Source: Caldithrix abyssi
GTDB taxonomy: Bacteria > Calditrichota > Calditrichia > Calditrichales > Calditrichaceae
NCBI GenBank assembly: GCA_011369465.1
Contig: DRQG01000071.1
Span: 1 to 51,518 of the forward strand
Direction: 5' to 3'
Length of the DNA stretch: 51,518 bases
Each line of letters begins with the position of its first letter. The stretch's first letter is position 1. Below are positions 16,562 through 25,998 of the stretch, one piece after another. The notes beneath the pieces were generated by a model that saw only the letters and a list, made by a program, of their open reading frames with translations, was not told the DNA's origin and ran no database searches. The translations under genes were made by a program, and so were the position numbers.

Positions 16562-19531
16562 TTAATAGACAATCTTAAGGCCAAACAGGATCTGTCTCGG
16601 ATGATCCCAAAGCTCAAGGCCTAACTGAGAAAGGTAGGAAGAACCATTCACCGTATTCAAAGCGCGATACGTTTCGAGGTACTGTTCCCCGCCGTAGTTG
16701 TTGTAGTTAGGTCCATACCGGTTCGGATCGGTTATGTATCCGTCATCTGTATCGGAACCGGTTTCCTGATATACGTTGAGAACGTTCTTTGTGTTAAACA
16801 AATTCGTTACACGAACATATACCGTAGCCTTCATATTGTCCATAATGTCAAAGGATTTGTCAATTCTCAGATCCACATTTGACGTCCAGGGAGTCGTGGA
16901 AGCGTTGATGGGCTCCAGAGCTGTTCTGGAACGTGTATCGAACATATAATCAACACCACCGTCGTACGGTCCGGATTGACCGCCGACATTTTTAACCTTG
17001 GTATACGGGTGGCCACTATTGAAACGATACATCAGATTGATGCCCAGTTGTTCCAGGATGGGGCCGCCGTCATCTTTGCCAAAACGATAATCAAGAATCA
17101 GATTGCCGCGATGTGTCTGAGAAAAATCCAGCGGAGAGAGCACGGTGGGAGGCTGCGCGCCACGGTCAACGGCAGAAATATAAGCCGTTTTACCGGAACC
17201 CGTACCTTCCGCATCGGTCAAGGTATAATTGAGTTGTGCTTGCATGCGGTTATAGCGACGCATAGTCAGTTTGAATTCCAGACCTTTATTTGTAGCAAAG
17301 TCGCCATTCCGTAGAGCATTGTAGGTTACTATCGGAGCATTGGGTTCAGGAGTGATACGCGTTGCCTGAATTTGTCCCTGTACGTTTTTGTAAAAACCGG
17401 CAATGTCGATAGCTGCAAAATCACCCAATTGTTTGTTAAAACCGAGTTCGTATGAAGTGGTGAAAATCGGATCAAATCCATAGCCAACCGGTGTCAGGTA
17501 GAAATAACCACCGGTAACGATCTGACGACCATATTGATAGTTATTGTAGTAGAAGTTGTTAAACTCCGGCATCTGAACGAATTTACCATACTGGGTATAG
17601 AATTTGGTCGTTTCGCTAACCGGGAAGGATATACCAATACGCGGGCTCAGATGGATATGCGGTTTAATCTTAACCCACTCGCTCGGTAAAATTGTACCGG
17701 TTGTTTGATCCACTTGAGCATTTCTTGGATTTCTTAAGGTATAATCATCCGGATCAAAATAATCCAAACGCAGGCCCAGATTAATGATCAGATCCTGATA
17801 TTCAATTTTATCGGTAACATACGCGGCACCGATGATGGGATTCCTCGGACCGTCGAAACCACCGTCATTGATTTCATTACCTTTCAAATCATAACCGTAT
17901 GTATTGCCAATATAGCTTCTGTAGGTGGTATACGGTATTTCATCCAGAGAATTATAATGGGCGGAGACGTATGGATAGTCCTGATCCAGAAAAGCCATAA
18001 TAAACGGATTAACCGAATATTGTCGTATGGTGTAAGCACGACCGTTGAAACCGAACTTCACCTCATGGTGTTTGGTCAACTGGCTTACCAGATCGATTCC
18101 ACCGCCAAAATAGGTTTGTTTACTCTTGTTATAGGTTTCATAACCGCCGTTTCTGCTGAATCCTATACCGTTAAACCAATATTGATAAGGACCGCGCCAG
18201 GCATCTCTGTAGGTAACTTCGCCATTGGTGGCCTGAGCAACAGCGCTACTATCGGCCCATTTCTGCCAGTCATTGCCAAAATAAGGATCTTCTTCATCCC
18301 AGGCAGAATAAAAATAGCTCAAATTAACATCATAATAGGTTTTGGCACTGAGAACATGGGTAAACTTGCCGGTAAACAACATATGATTATTTACGTCCTC
18401 TACCCAACGTTTATTAAGATATGTCAACATAGGGGAGCTCGTAGAGACGCTTCTGCGATTACTGAATATACCGCTTAGGCGTAAACGGAAAGGATCAAAG
18501 TTAAACGAAAATGTGGAGTTTAACGTATAACGGTCTCTCCAGTTATTGGGCGTAAAACCATTCGGATAGGTCAGAGTAACCGTATCCGGAAAACCTCCGG
18601 ATACATCCGGGTTTGCCGGGTTACCATCAATTCTGTTTTCCAGGGTATAACCGGTGCTGAAACGTTTTCTGGTATCGCCGATGCTTTCCCATTCACCGGC
18701 CAGGAAAAAGCGGATATTGTTCGTAATCGGTCCGCTTACCGTAGCCGCTAAAATATGATCGCGATAAGAATAGGTATCAAGGAATTTTTCGCCTTCAGAG
18801 GCAAATTTATCCGTTTCACCGGTTATTGAAAAATGGAAATCCGGTGTACCCTGTTTCAGCTGGGTTTTTACGATACCCGAGTTGGCGTCACCATATTCGG
18901 CACCGAAACCACCGGTCAACACTTTAACTTCCTCAATCGCTTCCTGAATAACATAAACCTGATTGGTTCTGTTAACCGGGTTCAGGGTAGAAGCACCGTC
19001 CACATAATACCCAACTTCCTCACCACGGCCGCCGCGGATATTTATAGCGCCATTCTGAATAACAACGCTGGGCATATAAGCCATAAAACTCTGAACACCT
19101 CGAATCGGTGCATTTGCGATTTCTTCGGTGGTAAATTTAGCTGCACTGTAGGTAACATGCTTTTCTACGAGCGGACGCTCGGCAACAACAACTACAGCTT
19201 CTTCAAGTTGAAGTGTGGTGGGTTGAAGTTGAAAATTTTGTTCGGTGGTAACATCTGCGGAAACTTTAACGTTCTGAACTGCAACGGGGGTGTAACCAAC
19301 ATAGCTGGCCTCTAAGGTATAGGTTCCAACCGGAACATTCAAGATAATATAGTAACCATCAACGTCCGTTGTAGAACCCATAAATGTACCTTTAACAACA
19401 ACGTTCACGCCCGGTAATGGCTCGCCAGATTCTTTGTCGGTAACGACACCAACAATTTTACCTGACGATTGGGCCAAAACAACAAAAGGCACAGCTAAGG
19501 CAAGTAATAGAATAAGCACTTTTTTGAACAT
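16562..19531 (-). CDS. TonB-dependent receptor with carboxypeptidase-regulatory-like N-domain (cassette A)
   Basis: An outer-membrane active transporter of 989 residues. The signal peptide is about 1-20 (ending VVLAQ). A carboxypeptidase D regulatory-like domain follows at about 24-110 (GKIVGVVTDKESGEPLPGVN). The plug domain is at about 125-240 (INIRGGRGEEVGYYVDG, then GGFGAEYGDANSG) and a long beta barrel runs to the C-terminal strand QILFGLKIVY, which ends in an aromatic residue. This layout matches SusC-like receptors, but no SusD lipoprotein follows; the next gene is the large secreted protein. TTTGGAGGTTAAGGG precedes the ATG. A consensus promoter, a CRP-like operator and a two-codon ORF lie in its leader (19594-19685). 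The ligand is not predictable. Confidence 0.93.
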   Translation of the reverse strand: MFKKVLILLLALAVPFVVLAQSSGKIVGVVTDKESGEPLPGVNVVVKGTFMGSTTDVDGYYIILNVPVGTYTLEASYVGYTPVAVQNVKVSADVTTEQNFQLQPTTLQLEEAVVVVAERPLVEKHVTYSAAKFTTEEIANAPIRGVQSFMAYMPSVVIQNGAINIRGGRGEEVGYYVDGASTLNPVNRTNQVYVIQEAIEEVKVLTGGFGAEYGDANSGIVKTQLKQGTPDFHFSITGETDKFASEGEKFLDTYSYRDHILAATVSGPITNNIRFFLAGEWESIGDTRKRFSTGYTLENRIDGNPANPDVSGGFPDTVTLTYPNGFTPNNWRDRYTLNSTFSFNFDPFRLRLSGIFSNRRSVSTSSPMLTYLNKRWVEDVNNHMLFTGKFTHVLSAKTYYDVNLSYFYSAWDEEDPYFGNDWQKWADSSAVAQATNGEVTYRDAWRGPYQYWFNGIGFSRNGGYETYNKSKQTYFGGGIDLVSQLTKHHEVKFGFNGRAYTIRQYSVNPFIMAFLDQDYPYVSAHYNSLDEIPYTTYRSYIGNTYGYDLKGNEINDGGFDGPRNPIIGAAYVTDKIEYQDLIINLGLRLDYFDPDDYTLRNPRNAQVDQTTGTILPSEWVKIKPHIHLSPRIGISFPVSETTKFYTQYGKFVQMPEFNNFYYNNYQYGRQIVTGGYFYLTPVGYGFDPIFTTSYELGFNKQLGDFAAIDIAGFYKNVQGQIQATRITPEPNAPIVTYNALRNGDFATNKGLEFKLTMRRYNRMQAQLNYTLTDAEGTGSGKTAYISAVDRGAQPPTVLSPLDFSQTHRGNLILDYRFGKDDGGPILEQLGINLMYRFNSGHPYTKVKNVGGQSGPYDGGVDYMFDTRSRTALEPINASTTPWTSNVDLRIDKSFDIMDNMKATVYVRVTNLFNTKNVLNVYQETGSDTDDGYITDPNRYGPNYNNYGGEQYLETYRALNTVNGSSYLSQLGLELWDHPRQILFGLKIVY

Positions 19532-19593
19532 CCCTTAACCTCCAAAACTTAGTAATAGATTTGTCCCAATTAAATAAACAGGCTGGTATGGAT

Positions 19594-19602
19594 TTACGTC
19601 AT
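19594..19602 (-). other. Two-codon upstream ORF (Met-Thr-stop) with strong SD
   Basis: In the leader of receptor A the sequence GGGAGGT (19614-19608), five bases, then ATG ACG TAA gives a start, one Thr codon and a stop. The SD is as strong as that of the receptor itself. About 62 nt separates this mini-ORF from the receptor ATG at 19531. Such start-stop elements can hold ribosomes on a leader; here that role is inferred only. Confidence 0.5.
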
Positions 19603-19634
19603 AAGGCACCTCCCTAACTTAATATACATACTTA

Positions 19635-19650
19635 TGTGAGCTTCATCACA
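19635..19650. promoter_or_regulatory. Perfect CRP/FNR-family operator TGTGA-N6-TCACA
   Basis: TGTGAGCTTCATCACA is an exact match to the CRP consensus half-sites with the correct 6-bp spacer. It starts 7 bp downstream of the -10 box at 19657-19662, so it covers about +1 to +16 of the receptor A transcript. Binding there would be expected to repress; activation would require another promoter further down. Confidence 0.65.
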
Positions 19651-19656
19651 GGCGAA

Positions 19657-19685
19657 AATATAGAACGAAACGGTTTTTTTGTCAA
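19657..19685 (-). promoter_or_regulatory. Sigma70-type promoter of cassette A
   Basis: On the minus strand TTGACA (19685-19680), a 17-bp spacer and TATATT (19662-19657) form a near-consensus promoter. The expected transcript start is near 19650, giving a leader of about 120 nt before receptor A. It lies downstream of the terminator of the neighbouring protease gene, supporting an independent transcription unit. Confidence 0.8.
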
Positions 19686-19812
19686 GAAAATTGAATAAAC
19701 CATTGTATTCTTAATTATTTGAAACGATTAAACTCTTTGATCGGATGATCTGCTTGTTAGGTCAATCAAAACATAAATTAAAATATAAAATCGAATAAGT
19801 CAAAAGAAAAAA

Positions 19813-19847
19813 AAGGTTTTTCCATGATCATTCTATGGAAAAACCTT
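19813..19847 (-). terminator. Intrinsic terminator of the subtilisin gene
   Basis: A perfect 13-bp stem, AAGGTTTTTCCAT (19813-19825) with ATGGAAAAACCTT (19835-19847), has a 9-nt loop. On the minus strand it is followed by a run of eight or more T residues (the A-run at about 19805-19814), placing it 32 bp after the protease stop. Confidence 0.9.
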
Positions 19848-19879
19848 GTAAAATTGGAGCGTATCGCTCTTCTGCCGCT

Positions 19880-22800
19880 CTATTTTAATAAAAGCATCTT
19901 TTTAACGGTAGAAAAGCTTTGTCCGTTTTTCATACGGATGGATATTTTATAAACATATAAACCACTGCTAACGGGCCGCCCGTTACTATTTGCACCATTC
20001 CATACATAAGCGTGTCTGCCCGGCTGCAATCCCGTTTCCATTACGGAAACTATTCGCTCTCCAACTATATTAAAAATATCAAGCCGAACATCTGCCGGAC
20101 GAGCTATCCGGTATTCAATAGTGGTTTGCGGATTAAATGGGTTGGGATAATTCTGATATACCTCAAATTCCGAAGCTATCTTCTCCCTCTCGCCCCTTTG
20201 CAATCCCGTAACGCCATCGGAATAATTGGAGGTGCGGGCATTGTTACCATAAGCAGTCATCCAGTACGAGTTACTTCCTTGTGTATCCGTAAATTTGGAA
20301 AGATGCACGCCGTTGCTGCCTCCTGTGGCAATTTCCAACCTATCGTCGTCGTCAAGGTCGTTGATTGCCGAAGAACCGTTGAGTTGGTCATCCAGCAAAG
20401 CGGGAAAGTTCGGATACATCATGCCCTCGGCTTTTAAGACGTATAAATACCCGGTCTGTGAGCTGAGCGCGATTTCCATCAGTCCATCATTATTTAAATC
20501 GGCAAATACGGGCGATGTGCTTATCGGTTCGTTAACCGGATAAGGGAAACCGTTCTTTGCCTGACCATCGCTGTTAACCAAATGAATGGTACCATCACTG
20601 CAGACAACCGCAACATCCAATGAACCGTCATTATCCACATCTTCCAAAGCAAGGGGCGCATTGACGGAGGTGTTTAATCCGTATTTCCAGTTTACGGTTC
20701 CCGTGGCCGATACTTGATAAAGTGTATCGTCATTGGTTACGAAGTAGATTTGCAGCTCTTCACCCGTCGTTCCGATCACCGGGGTTTGAATCGTTCGAGA
20801 GGGTAAGTCCAATGGAAAGCCGGGTACACTATCACCCTGCGCGGTTATTACATGCAGTTTTTTATCCGAGGAGCCGAAAACAAGTTCCACGATCCCATCG
20901 CCTGTAAAATCTGCCAGGGCGATTCCGTAGCGAATCGTACCGCCAACCGAATACGGGAATCCCGCCAATCCTGTGCTGTCGGGTTTTATTACATGTACTT
21001 CCCTGCCCATCGTTCCGAATATAATTTCCAGGTCGTCGTCGTTATCCAGATTTGCAGCGGCAATATTACCATACACCCGCTCATCCGTATCAATTTCCTT
21101 TTCCATATTTCCGGAACTGTCAAATATGCGTAAAAGTCCGGAACGATCCATAATTACAATTTCAGGTTGGCCGTCCGCATCCACATCCGCAACAATCGGC
21201 GGCGCGGTAGTGTACCCCCCTGTACTCACCGGGAATCCGGAAAGTACAGAGCCGTCAGTCTCTATTACCGTACAATAATAGTTATCTTCAATGGCAATAA
21301 TTTCTTTTTGTCCGTCGTCTGTAATATCTTCCAGCGCTATGGGTACATTGATATTTTCACCCCCTGCGGGGAATCCATCCGCTTCCAATGATAATTGGAC
21401 CTTTATTTCCTGCTCTTTTTGGTAGGGTGCCCCATCTTCCGTTACTGCGGTTACGGTAACGGGTATGCGTATCGGTTCGTAAACGGCATCTTCGAGAATA
21501 AACAAGGAGATCTCGTCACTCAGATTTGACAAGGTATCGCCGCTGGCCACATCACCGATAACCGCTATGGAGTCAATTAAACCCGCCTTTCCTTCCACGG
21601 CGTGGAGTGTGACGGTAACCTCACGTGCCGAACGCCATAACGGATTGTTTTCAATCTGCACACGCACATCTACGGTATCACCGGGTTTCAACCCGCTGCT
21701 GATTTCGGTTCCTTCGTTTATGAATACATAATCTTTGATTCTCAGGTCAGGTAAAAATCCGCTGGCAATGGCATTGTACACATTCACCCTGCCACTGCCC
21801 AGTTTACCTGCATAAGACGCATTCCTGTTGTCAATATCATCTGCGGTGCTGAGCAGGCGATCAACCAGCCAATCTCTGCTGGAATCCGGATACCAGGCCT
21901 TTAGCAAAGCAAAAGAACCGGCAACTACCGGCGAAGCCATCGAAGTACCGCTCCAGGAAGCATAGGAACCGGCATTCGCATGAATGGTGCTGTAAACGCC
22001 TACGCCGGGGGCGCTGATATCAATCACCTCGCCGTAATTACTAAAACTGGCCCGTTCATCGCCGGAGCTTAGAGCGGCCACGGCTATGCTTTGTTCAAAA
22101 TCGCTGGGATAATGAGGCTTATTGTCGTTGTTTGAGGCATCGTTACCCGCCGCGCAAACTACAATGGAGCCGTATGTTGTGCTGGCCTGTTTAATGACGT
22201 ATTTTTCATAAAAGGAATACCCTCCGGTACCGCCCCAGGAGCAGTTAATCACGTCTGCGCCCATTTTGGCACAATACAATATACCCGAATATCCGTCGAT
22301 AATATAGAAGGGATATTGCAAAGCATTATCATAGGCGTGTTTGGTTACCAGAATTTTGGCCCGATATGATATGCTGGACATTCCTATATTGTTATCGGTT
22401 TGTGCCGCAATCACTCCGGCCACGTGGGTACCGTGGCTCAATCCGGCCCCTTCTCCGGCTTGCGGCGGACGAACGTCGTTATCGGGCTGTTGTCCGATAT
22501 CTTTGTTTGCTCCTACAAAATCCCAGCCATGAAAATCATCAACATAGCCGTTGCCGTCATCATCCACATTATTGCTATCCACCGCGGTAATCTGCCCGTC
22601 GCCGTCCACATCTTCACCCGGGTTTACATAAAGAACATCCTGTAAATCGGGATGCAGGTAATCGAATCCGCTATCCACAACGCCAACCAGTATTTCGCGG
22701 CTGCCCGGGATCGAGTCTCCCCATAATGCCCATGCCTCCGGCGCCATAATCTTATCCATGTACCACTGCCGGCTCAAGTCGGGATCGTTCGGAATGTAAC

Positions 22801-23194
22801 GCGCGGCCGTAACCATGTGCTTATATTCCAGAGAGCCGAACTGAACATCGCTTATCTGTTTTAACTGATGAATAAAATCGTTTAGCTCTTCCGGCTTATA
22901 CGAGTTGCTTAAACGAACCCGGTATATTTTTGAAAGATCCACACCGTCAATAACATCGGTTTCATCTGCGGAAGTTAGCCAACGCTCCACCTTTACGGCC
23001 CCAATGGCTTTTAACAGATTATTAAGGGCCTGATTGTTTTTAACCAGTACACCATCTTTGGAAAGAGACCCGATTTGCAGTGCCGATGCCTGCGGCCGGA
23101 TATCAAACAAAATCTGGTTTGGATAATAACTGGTTTGGCTTAATAAGGTACAGAAAGATATAAGTACCAGAAAACCCGATCGTATTAGACTCAT
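19880..23194 (-). CDS. Secreted subtilisin-like protease (S8) with VCBS/FG-GAP repeats and T9SS sorting domain
   Basis: Cell-surface or secreted serine protease of 1104 residues. The signal peptide is about 1-20. A propeptide region runs to about 140. The S8 catalytic triad is Asp174 (GVVDSGFD), His254 (SHGTHVAG) and Ser418 (SGTSMASP), with oxyanion Asn351 in AAGN. An acidic insert at 195-220 (DVDGDG, then DDDGNGYVDD) looks like calcium-binding loops between Asp and His. Residues about 600-1000 hold repeated D-x-D-x-D-G/N motifs of VCBS/FG-GAP type, probably a beta propeller. The C-terminal 90 residues form a canonical T9SS type A sorting domain (YQNYPNPFNPQTTIEY to KKMLLLK). It has its own terminator and a CRP-like site about 100 bp upstream. 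Confidence 0.93.
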   Translation of the reverse strand: MSLIRSGFLVLISFCTLLSQTSYYPNQILFDIRPQASALQIGSLSKDGVLVKNNQALNNLLKAIGAVKVERWLTSADETDVIDGVDLSKIYRVRLSNSYKPEELNDFIHQLKQISDVQFGSLEYKHMVTAARYIPNDPDLSRQWYMDKIMAPEAWALWGDSIPGSREILVGVVDSGFDYLHPDLQDVLYVNPGEDVDGDGQITAVDSNNVDDDGNGYVDDFHGWDFVGANKDIGQQPDNDVRPPQAGEGAGLSHGTHVAGVIAAQTDNNIGMSSISYRAKILVTKHAYDNALQYPFYIIDGYSGILYCAKMGADVINCSWGGTGGYSFYEKYVIKQASTTYGSIVVCAAGNDASNNDNKPHYPSDFEQSIAVAALSSGDERASFSNYGEVIDISAPGVGVYSTIHANAGSYASWSGTSMASPVVAGSFALLKAWYPDSSRDWLVDRLLSTADDIDNRNASYAGKLGSGRVNVYNAIASGFLPDLRIKDYVFINEGTEISSGLKPGDTVDVRVQIENNPLWRSAREVTVTLHAVEGKAGLIDSIAVIGDVASGDTLSNLSDEISLFILEDAVYEPIRIPVTVTAVTEDGAPYQKEQEIKVQLSLEADGFPAGGENINVPIALEDITDDGQKEIIAIEDNYYCTVIETDGSVLSGFPVSTGGYTTAPPIVADVDADGQPEIVIMDRSGLLRIFDSSGNMEKEIDTDERVYGNIAAANLDNDDDLEIIFGTMGREVHVIKPDSTGLAGFPYSVGGTIRYGIALADFTGDGIVELVFGSSDKKLHVITAQGDSVPGFPLDLPSRTIQTPVIGTTGEELQIYFVTNDDTLYQVSATGTVNWKYGLNTSVNAPLALEDVDNDGSLDVAVVCSDGTIHLVNSDGQAKNGFPYPVNEPISTSPVFADLNNDGLMEIALSSQTGYLYVLKAEGMMYPNFPALLDDQLNGSSAINDLDDDDRLEIATGGSNGVHLSKFTDTQGSNSYWMTAYGNNARTSNYSDGVTGLQRGEREKIASEFEVYQNYPNPFNPQTTIEYRIARPADVRLDIFNIVGERIVSVMETGLQPGRHAYVWNGANSNGRPVSSGLYVYKISIRMKNGQSFSTVKKMLLLK

Positions 23195-23290
23195 TCGATT
23201 ACCACCCTGTAATATTTTATATAAGGTATTGTCTTATGTTCACTGTTCCGAATCGATTAAACCTAAAATATCAAAATTTTTACATTCGTA

Positions 23291-23306
23291 TGTGATTCAA
23301 ATCAGC
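23291..23306. promoter_or_regulatory. CRP/FNR-like site upstream of the protease gene
   Basis: TGTGATTCAAATCAGC has one perfect TGTGA half and a TCA half at 6-bp spacing. Its core TGATTCAAATCA (23293-23304) is also a perfect palindrome matching the inner part of the FNR consensus TTGAT-N4-ATCAA. It lies about 97 bp before the ATG at 23194, upstream of a TATAAA-like box near 23217-23222. Confidence 0.4.
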
Positions 23307-23321
23307 AATTATTATGATACA

Positions 23322-23355
23322 AAAAAAGCTCCGGACATGTACCCGGAGCTTTTTT
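23322..23355 (-). terminator. Intrinsic terminator after the 845-aa T9SS protein
   Basis: The stem AAAAAAGCTCCGG (23322-23334) pairs with CCGGAGCTTTTTT (23343-23355) around the 8-nt loop ACATGTAC. The symmetrical A- and T-runs give a U-tract on the minus strand, 22 bp past the stop at 23377. Confidence 0.9.
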
Positions 23356-23376
23356 GTAACGTGTGAGAACACGGTT

Positions 23377-25914
23377 TTATTTCAAAAGCAGCATACGTTT
23401 GTATAACTGAACGTCGCCGCTCTTCAGTTTATAGAAATAAATGCCGGAGCCTACCTGTTTGCCGGCATTGTTTAACCCGTTCCACTCCAGCTTATGCAGG
23501 CCTGCTTTTGCCTTTCCGTTATACAGCGTTGCAATACGCTGACCCAGTACATTATAAACATCCAACCGCATATCCTGTCCGGCAGCTTTGGCCGGAACTA
23601 CAAAAGGAATCGTTGTTTGCGGGTTAAACGGATTAGGATAATTATCACCGAGGATAAAACGGTCGGCAAACTCGGGCATACCGTTTCCTATGGCTGTTGT
23701 ATCTTGCGGATAATTTGCCTTGGACGTATCCACATAAACCCGGATCAGAGCGTTCACGGAATCAACCACACTCCAGGTAGTATCATCCACCTGCACATAG
23801 GTGTGCATATAGATGGGTTGAGTGGTATCTGCGGCGATATGCGGACTACGCGTATAGCGGTCGTACACAATAAAGAAAGCGCCGGTGTCAATTTCTACAG
23901 TCTGGTCAAACTGAATAGTGTTGAACATTCCCGGTTCCAAACCGGCGGAAATGATCTTTGAAGCCAATAAAGAATCCGGCATGCCGGTTTCCAGGTTTTC
24001 GCTGTAGGCATAGAACTTACCTTTACCCTGCCAATCGCGTCCATAGACCTTGCTGGTATCAAAAAAGGCGCGGATTGTACTGAAGGATACAGGAAAATAC
24101 TCGGGCGTAAATTTTACGGCCATTTTAACCCGCTTACCTGGATCATAATAGCCGTTCCAGTAGTTGTTGTCATACCGGAATTCCTTCAGAACGGAAGGAA
24201 CGATATATCCGCCCACAAAATCGGACCAATCGGAGGTTCCTTCATACTGGATGGCAGCGCGCATGGTGTAATAATATACCTGAAAAGGTTCGGCCGTCGT
24301 GTCCACAAAGGAGGATTCTGTAGTTATTCCCTGTAAATGGACATATTGGTCTCCCGGCGTAGTGCGCCAGATTTCGTAGGTCTTTCCTTCTTCCCAGTCC
24401 CAGGTAATCGTAATAGTCGTATCTTTATTATTGACTTCCGCATTCAGATTTTGAGGCGCATCAGGAGGATTAATGGGTGAGTAAACGACAATGTCATCTA
24501 CCATAAGTCCCGGCCCAATCGGATCATCGCCGTCGGAGTTGAAGAAAATACGCAGATAGACATCCTGCCCGGCAAAACGGGATAGATCGAGCGGAGAGGT
24601 GTTCGGTAAAGCACCCCAATAATAACTGAAGGATGTCCATTCTTCTATACCAGCTACATTATTATATACCCAATGCGACCAGCCCCAGGTTCCGTCACTG
24701 CGCTGTACCCAATCGCGCCAGATACCTTCAAAATCGGTACTGTCCACCGGACGCACCTGCACCTGCCACCAGTCTCCGTAATTATCATCCGCAAAATAAG
24801 GCAATTGCAATAAATCTACATAAATGGGCGAGGTATCCGGCAAAGCAATAGGACCGGTGGTGTAATAATTTTGCATCCAACGGTTATATGTAGAATCGAG
24901 TGAGAAGTTATCACTACCATGTTGAACCACTGCTATATTTGTTCCGCTGGGTAAAAACTCAGGATTTTCATCATAGGGCGGCACCAGGTCATTATGAGCG
25001 GTTACATGCCAGAGATCGCCCCCGGGAGGCGGTACAAAGAGGACGGATTTACCGACCATTTTGCCGGAGGTTCCGTAATTGGCAAAGAAAACGGTATCCG
25101 GTGAATACACTTCGATACTGTCGATTTGCCAGCCAAACAGATCCGGACCGCCGTCTTCCGTAGAATAGCCCATATCGGAGGCAAAGGCAAAACGCAGCAT
25201 AACTGCCGTATCGGCGCTGCAAAAATCGCTTAAATCGATGGTTTCCTTGCGCCAGGTTGTTTGAGCGCCGGCCCAGGAGGGAATGCCGGTTCCTTCATTC
25301 ATGCCCTGATCGGGATGACCAAAGGCCCAGCTACTGCTTACATTGTATGTAGAAAAATCCAGTACCTGCCAGGTGGCCCCGCTGTCGGTAGAGATGCGTA
25401 CATTCATTCCGTCCCAGCCGTCAAATTCACCGCCGGAGGCATCGGAGGCGCCGCCGGGATCTTCAATTTTATAGCGCTGATAAAACGTGAATGTTGCTGC
25501 GGTATCATTTAGCAGAATAAGCGGTGTTTCCATCACCTGGTACCAATGATTAGCATAACCGCCGTTGTCTCCAAACTCTTCGTTGGCCAGCCACCAGGAA
25601 GAGTCTTCCAGGGCATTCCAGGTAGTTAGATGCCAGTAACTGGGGTCCGGTTGCGGAATGATTTGTCCGCTGGTCCAGCGGTGCCAAACCCCGCCTTCTT
25701 CAAAATCTTCAAACCAGAGCACACCGCCCGGGAAGTCTTCGTTTACTTTGTTAAAACGATGATTCTGCGACGCCTTCACCTGTTCCACAGGCACCTTATA
25801 CTGCATCTTTTCCGGTGTGTTTTTTAACATATCTTCCCGGCTGGTAACTTCCGAGGCAAAAACACCACCCAATATTGATAGAACCAAAATAAACGTAGGT
25901 AAGTATGTTTTCAT
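23377..25914 (-). CDS. Secreted jellyroll/Fn3 protein with T9SS sorting domain
   Basis: 845 residues. The signal peptide is about 1-20 (ending GGVFAS). Two MAM-like or choice-of-anchor jellyroll regions are suggested: one near 65-275 (LWFEDFEEGG to WQIDSIEVYSPD) and one near 360-485 (GLMVDDIVVYSP). A fibronectin type III domain follows (PDAPQNLNAEVNN, near 487-570). The C-terminal 90 residues are a canonical T9SS type A sorting domain (LGDNYPNPFNPQTTIPF to YKRMLLLK). It starts 84 bp after the cassette B porV stop with no hairpin between them, so it may belong to the same transcript. I recognise no catalytic residues; an adhesive or carbohydrate-binding role is possible. Confidence 0.85.
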   Translation of the reverse strand: MKTYLPTFILVLSILGGVFASEVTSREDMLKNTPEKMQYKVPVEQVKASQNHRFNKVNEDFPGGVLWFEDFEEGGVWHRWTSGQIIPQPDPSYWHLTTWNALEDSSWWLANEEFGDNGGYANHWYQVMETPLILLNDTAATFTFYQRYKIEDPGGASDASGGEFDGWDGMNVRISTDSGATWQVLDFSTYNVSSSWAFGHPDQGMNEGTGIPSWAGAQTTWRKETIDLSDFCSADTAVMLRFAFASDMGYSTEDGGPDLFGWQIDSIEVYSPDTVFFANYGTSGKMVGKSVLFVPPPGGDLWHVTAHNDLVPPYDENPEFLPSGTNIAVVQHGSDNFSLDSTYNRWMQNYYTTGPIALPDTSPIYVDLLQLPYFADDNYGDWWQVQVRPVDSTDFEGIWRDWVQRSDGTWGWSHWVYNNVAGIEEWTSFSYYWGALPNTSPLDLSRFAGQDVYLRIFFNSDGDDPIGPGLMVDDIVVYSPINPPDAPQNLNAEVNNKDTTITITWDWEEGKTYEIWRTTPGDQYVHLQGITTESSFVDTTAEPFQVYYYTMRAAIQYEGTSDWSDFVGGYIVPSVLKEFRYDNNYWNGYYDPGKRVKMAVKFTPEYFPVSFSTIRAFFDTSKVYGRDWQGKGKFYAYSENLETGMPDSLLASKIISAGLEPGMFNTIQFDQTVEIDTGAFFIVYDRYTRSPHIAADTTQPIYMHTYVQVDDTTWSVVDSVNALIRVYVDTSKANYPQDTTAIGNGMPEFADRFILGDNYPNPFNPQTTIPFVVPAKAAGQDMRLDVYNVLGQRIATLYNGKAKAGLHKLEWNGLNNAGKQVGSGIYFYKLKSGDVQLYKRMLLLK

Positions 25915-25998
25915 ATTTATTTCCCTTATTTAGTTTAACGTTGGCTTAAATATACTTTATCAGTACTGTTATGCCTCCTTTCTTTTTACAATATCATT

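Larger units (their letters stand above)
19532..19879. other. 348-bp intergenic regulatory region upstream of receptor A
   Basis: Reading on the minus strand, this region first holds the terminator of the protease gene (19813-19847), then an AT-rich spacer, then the promoter, operator and leader of receptor A. No protein-coding gene longer than two codons is supported. The individual sites are listed separately. Confidence 0.85.
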
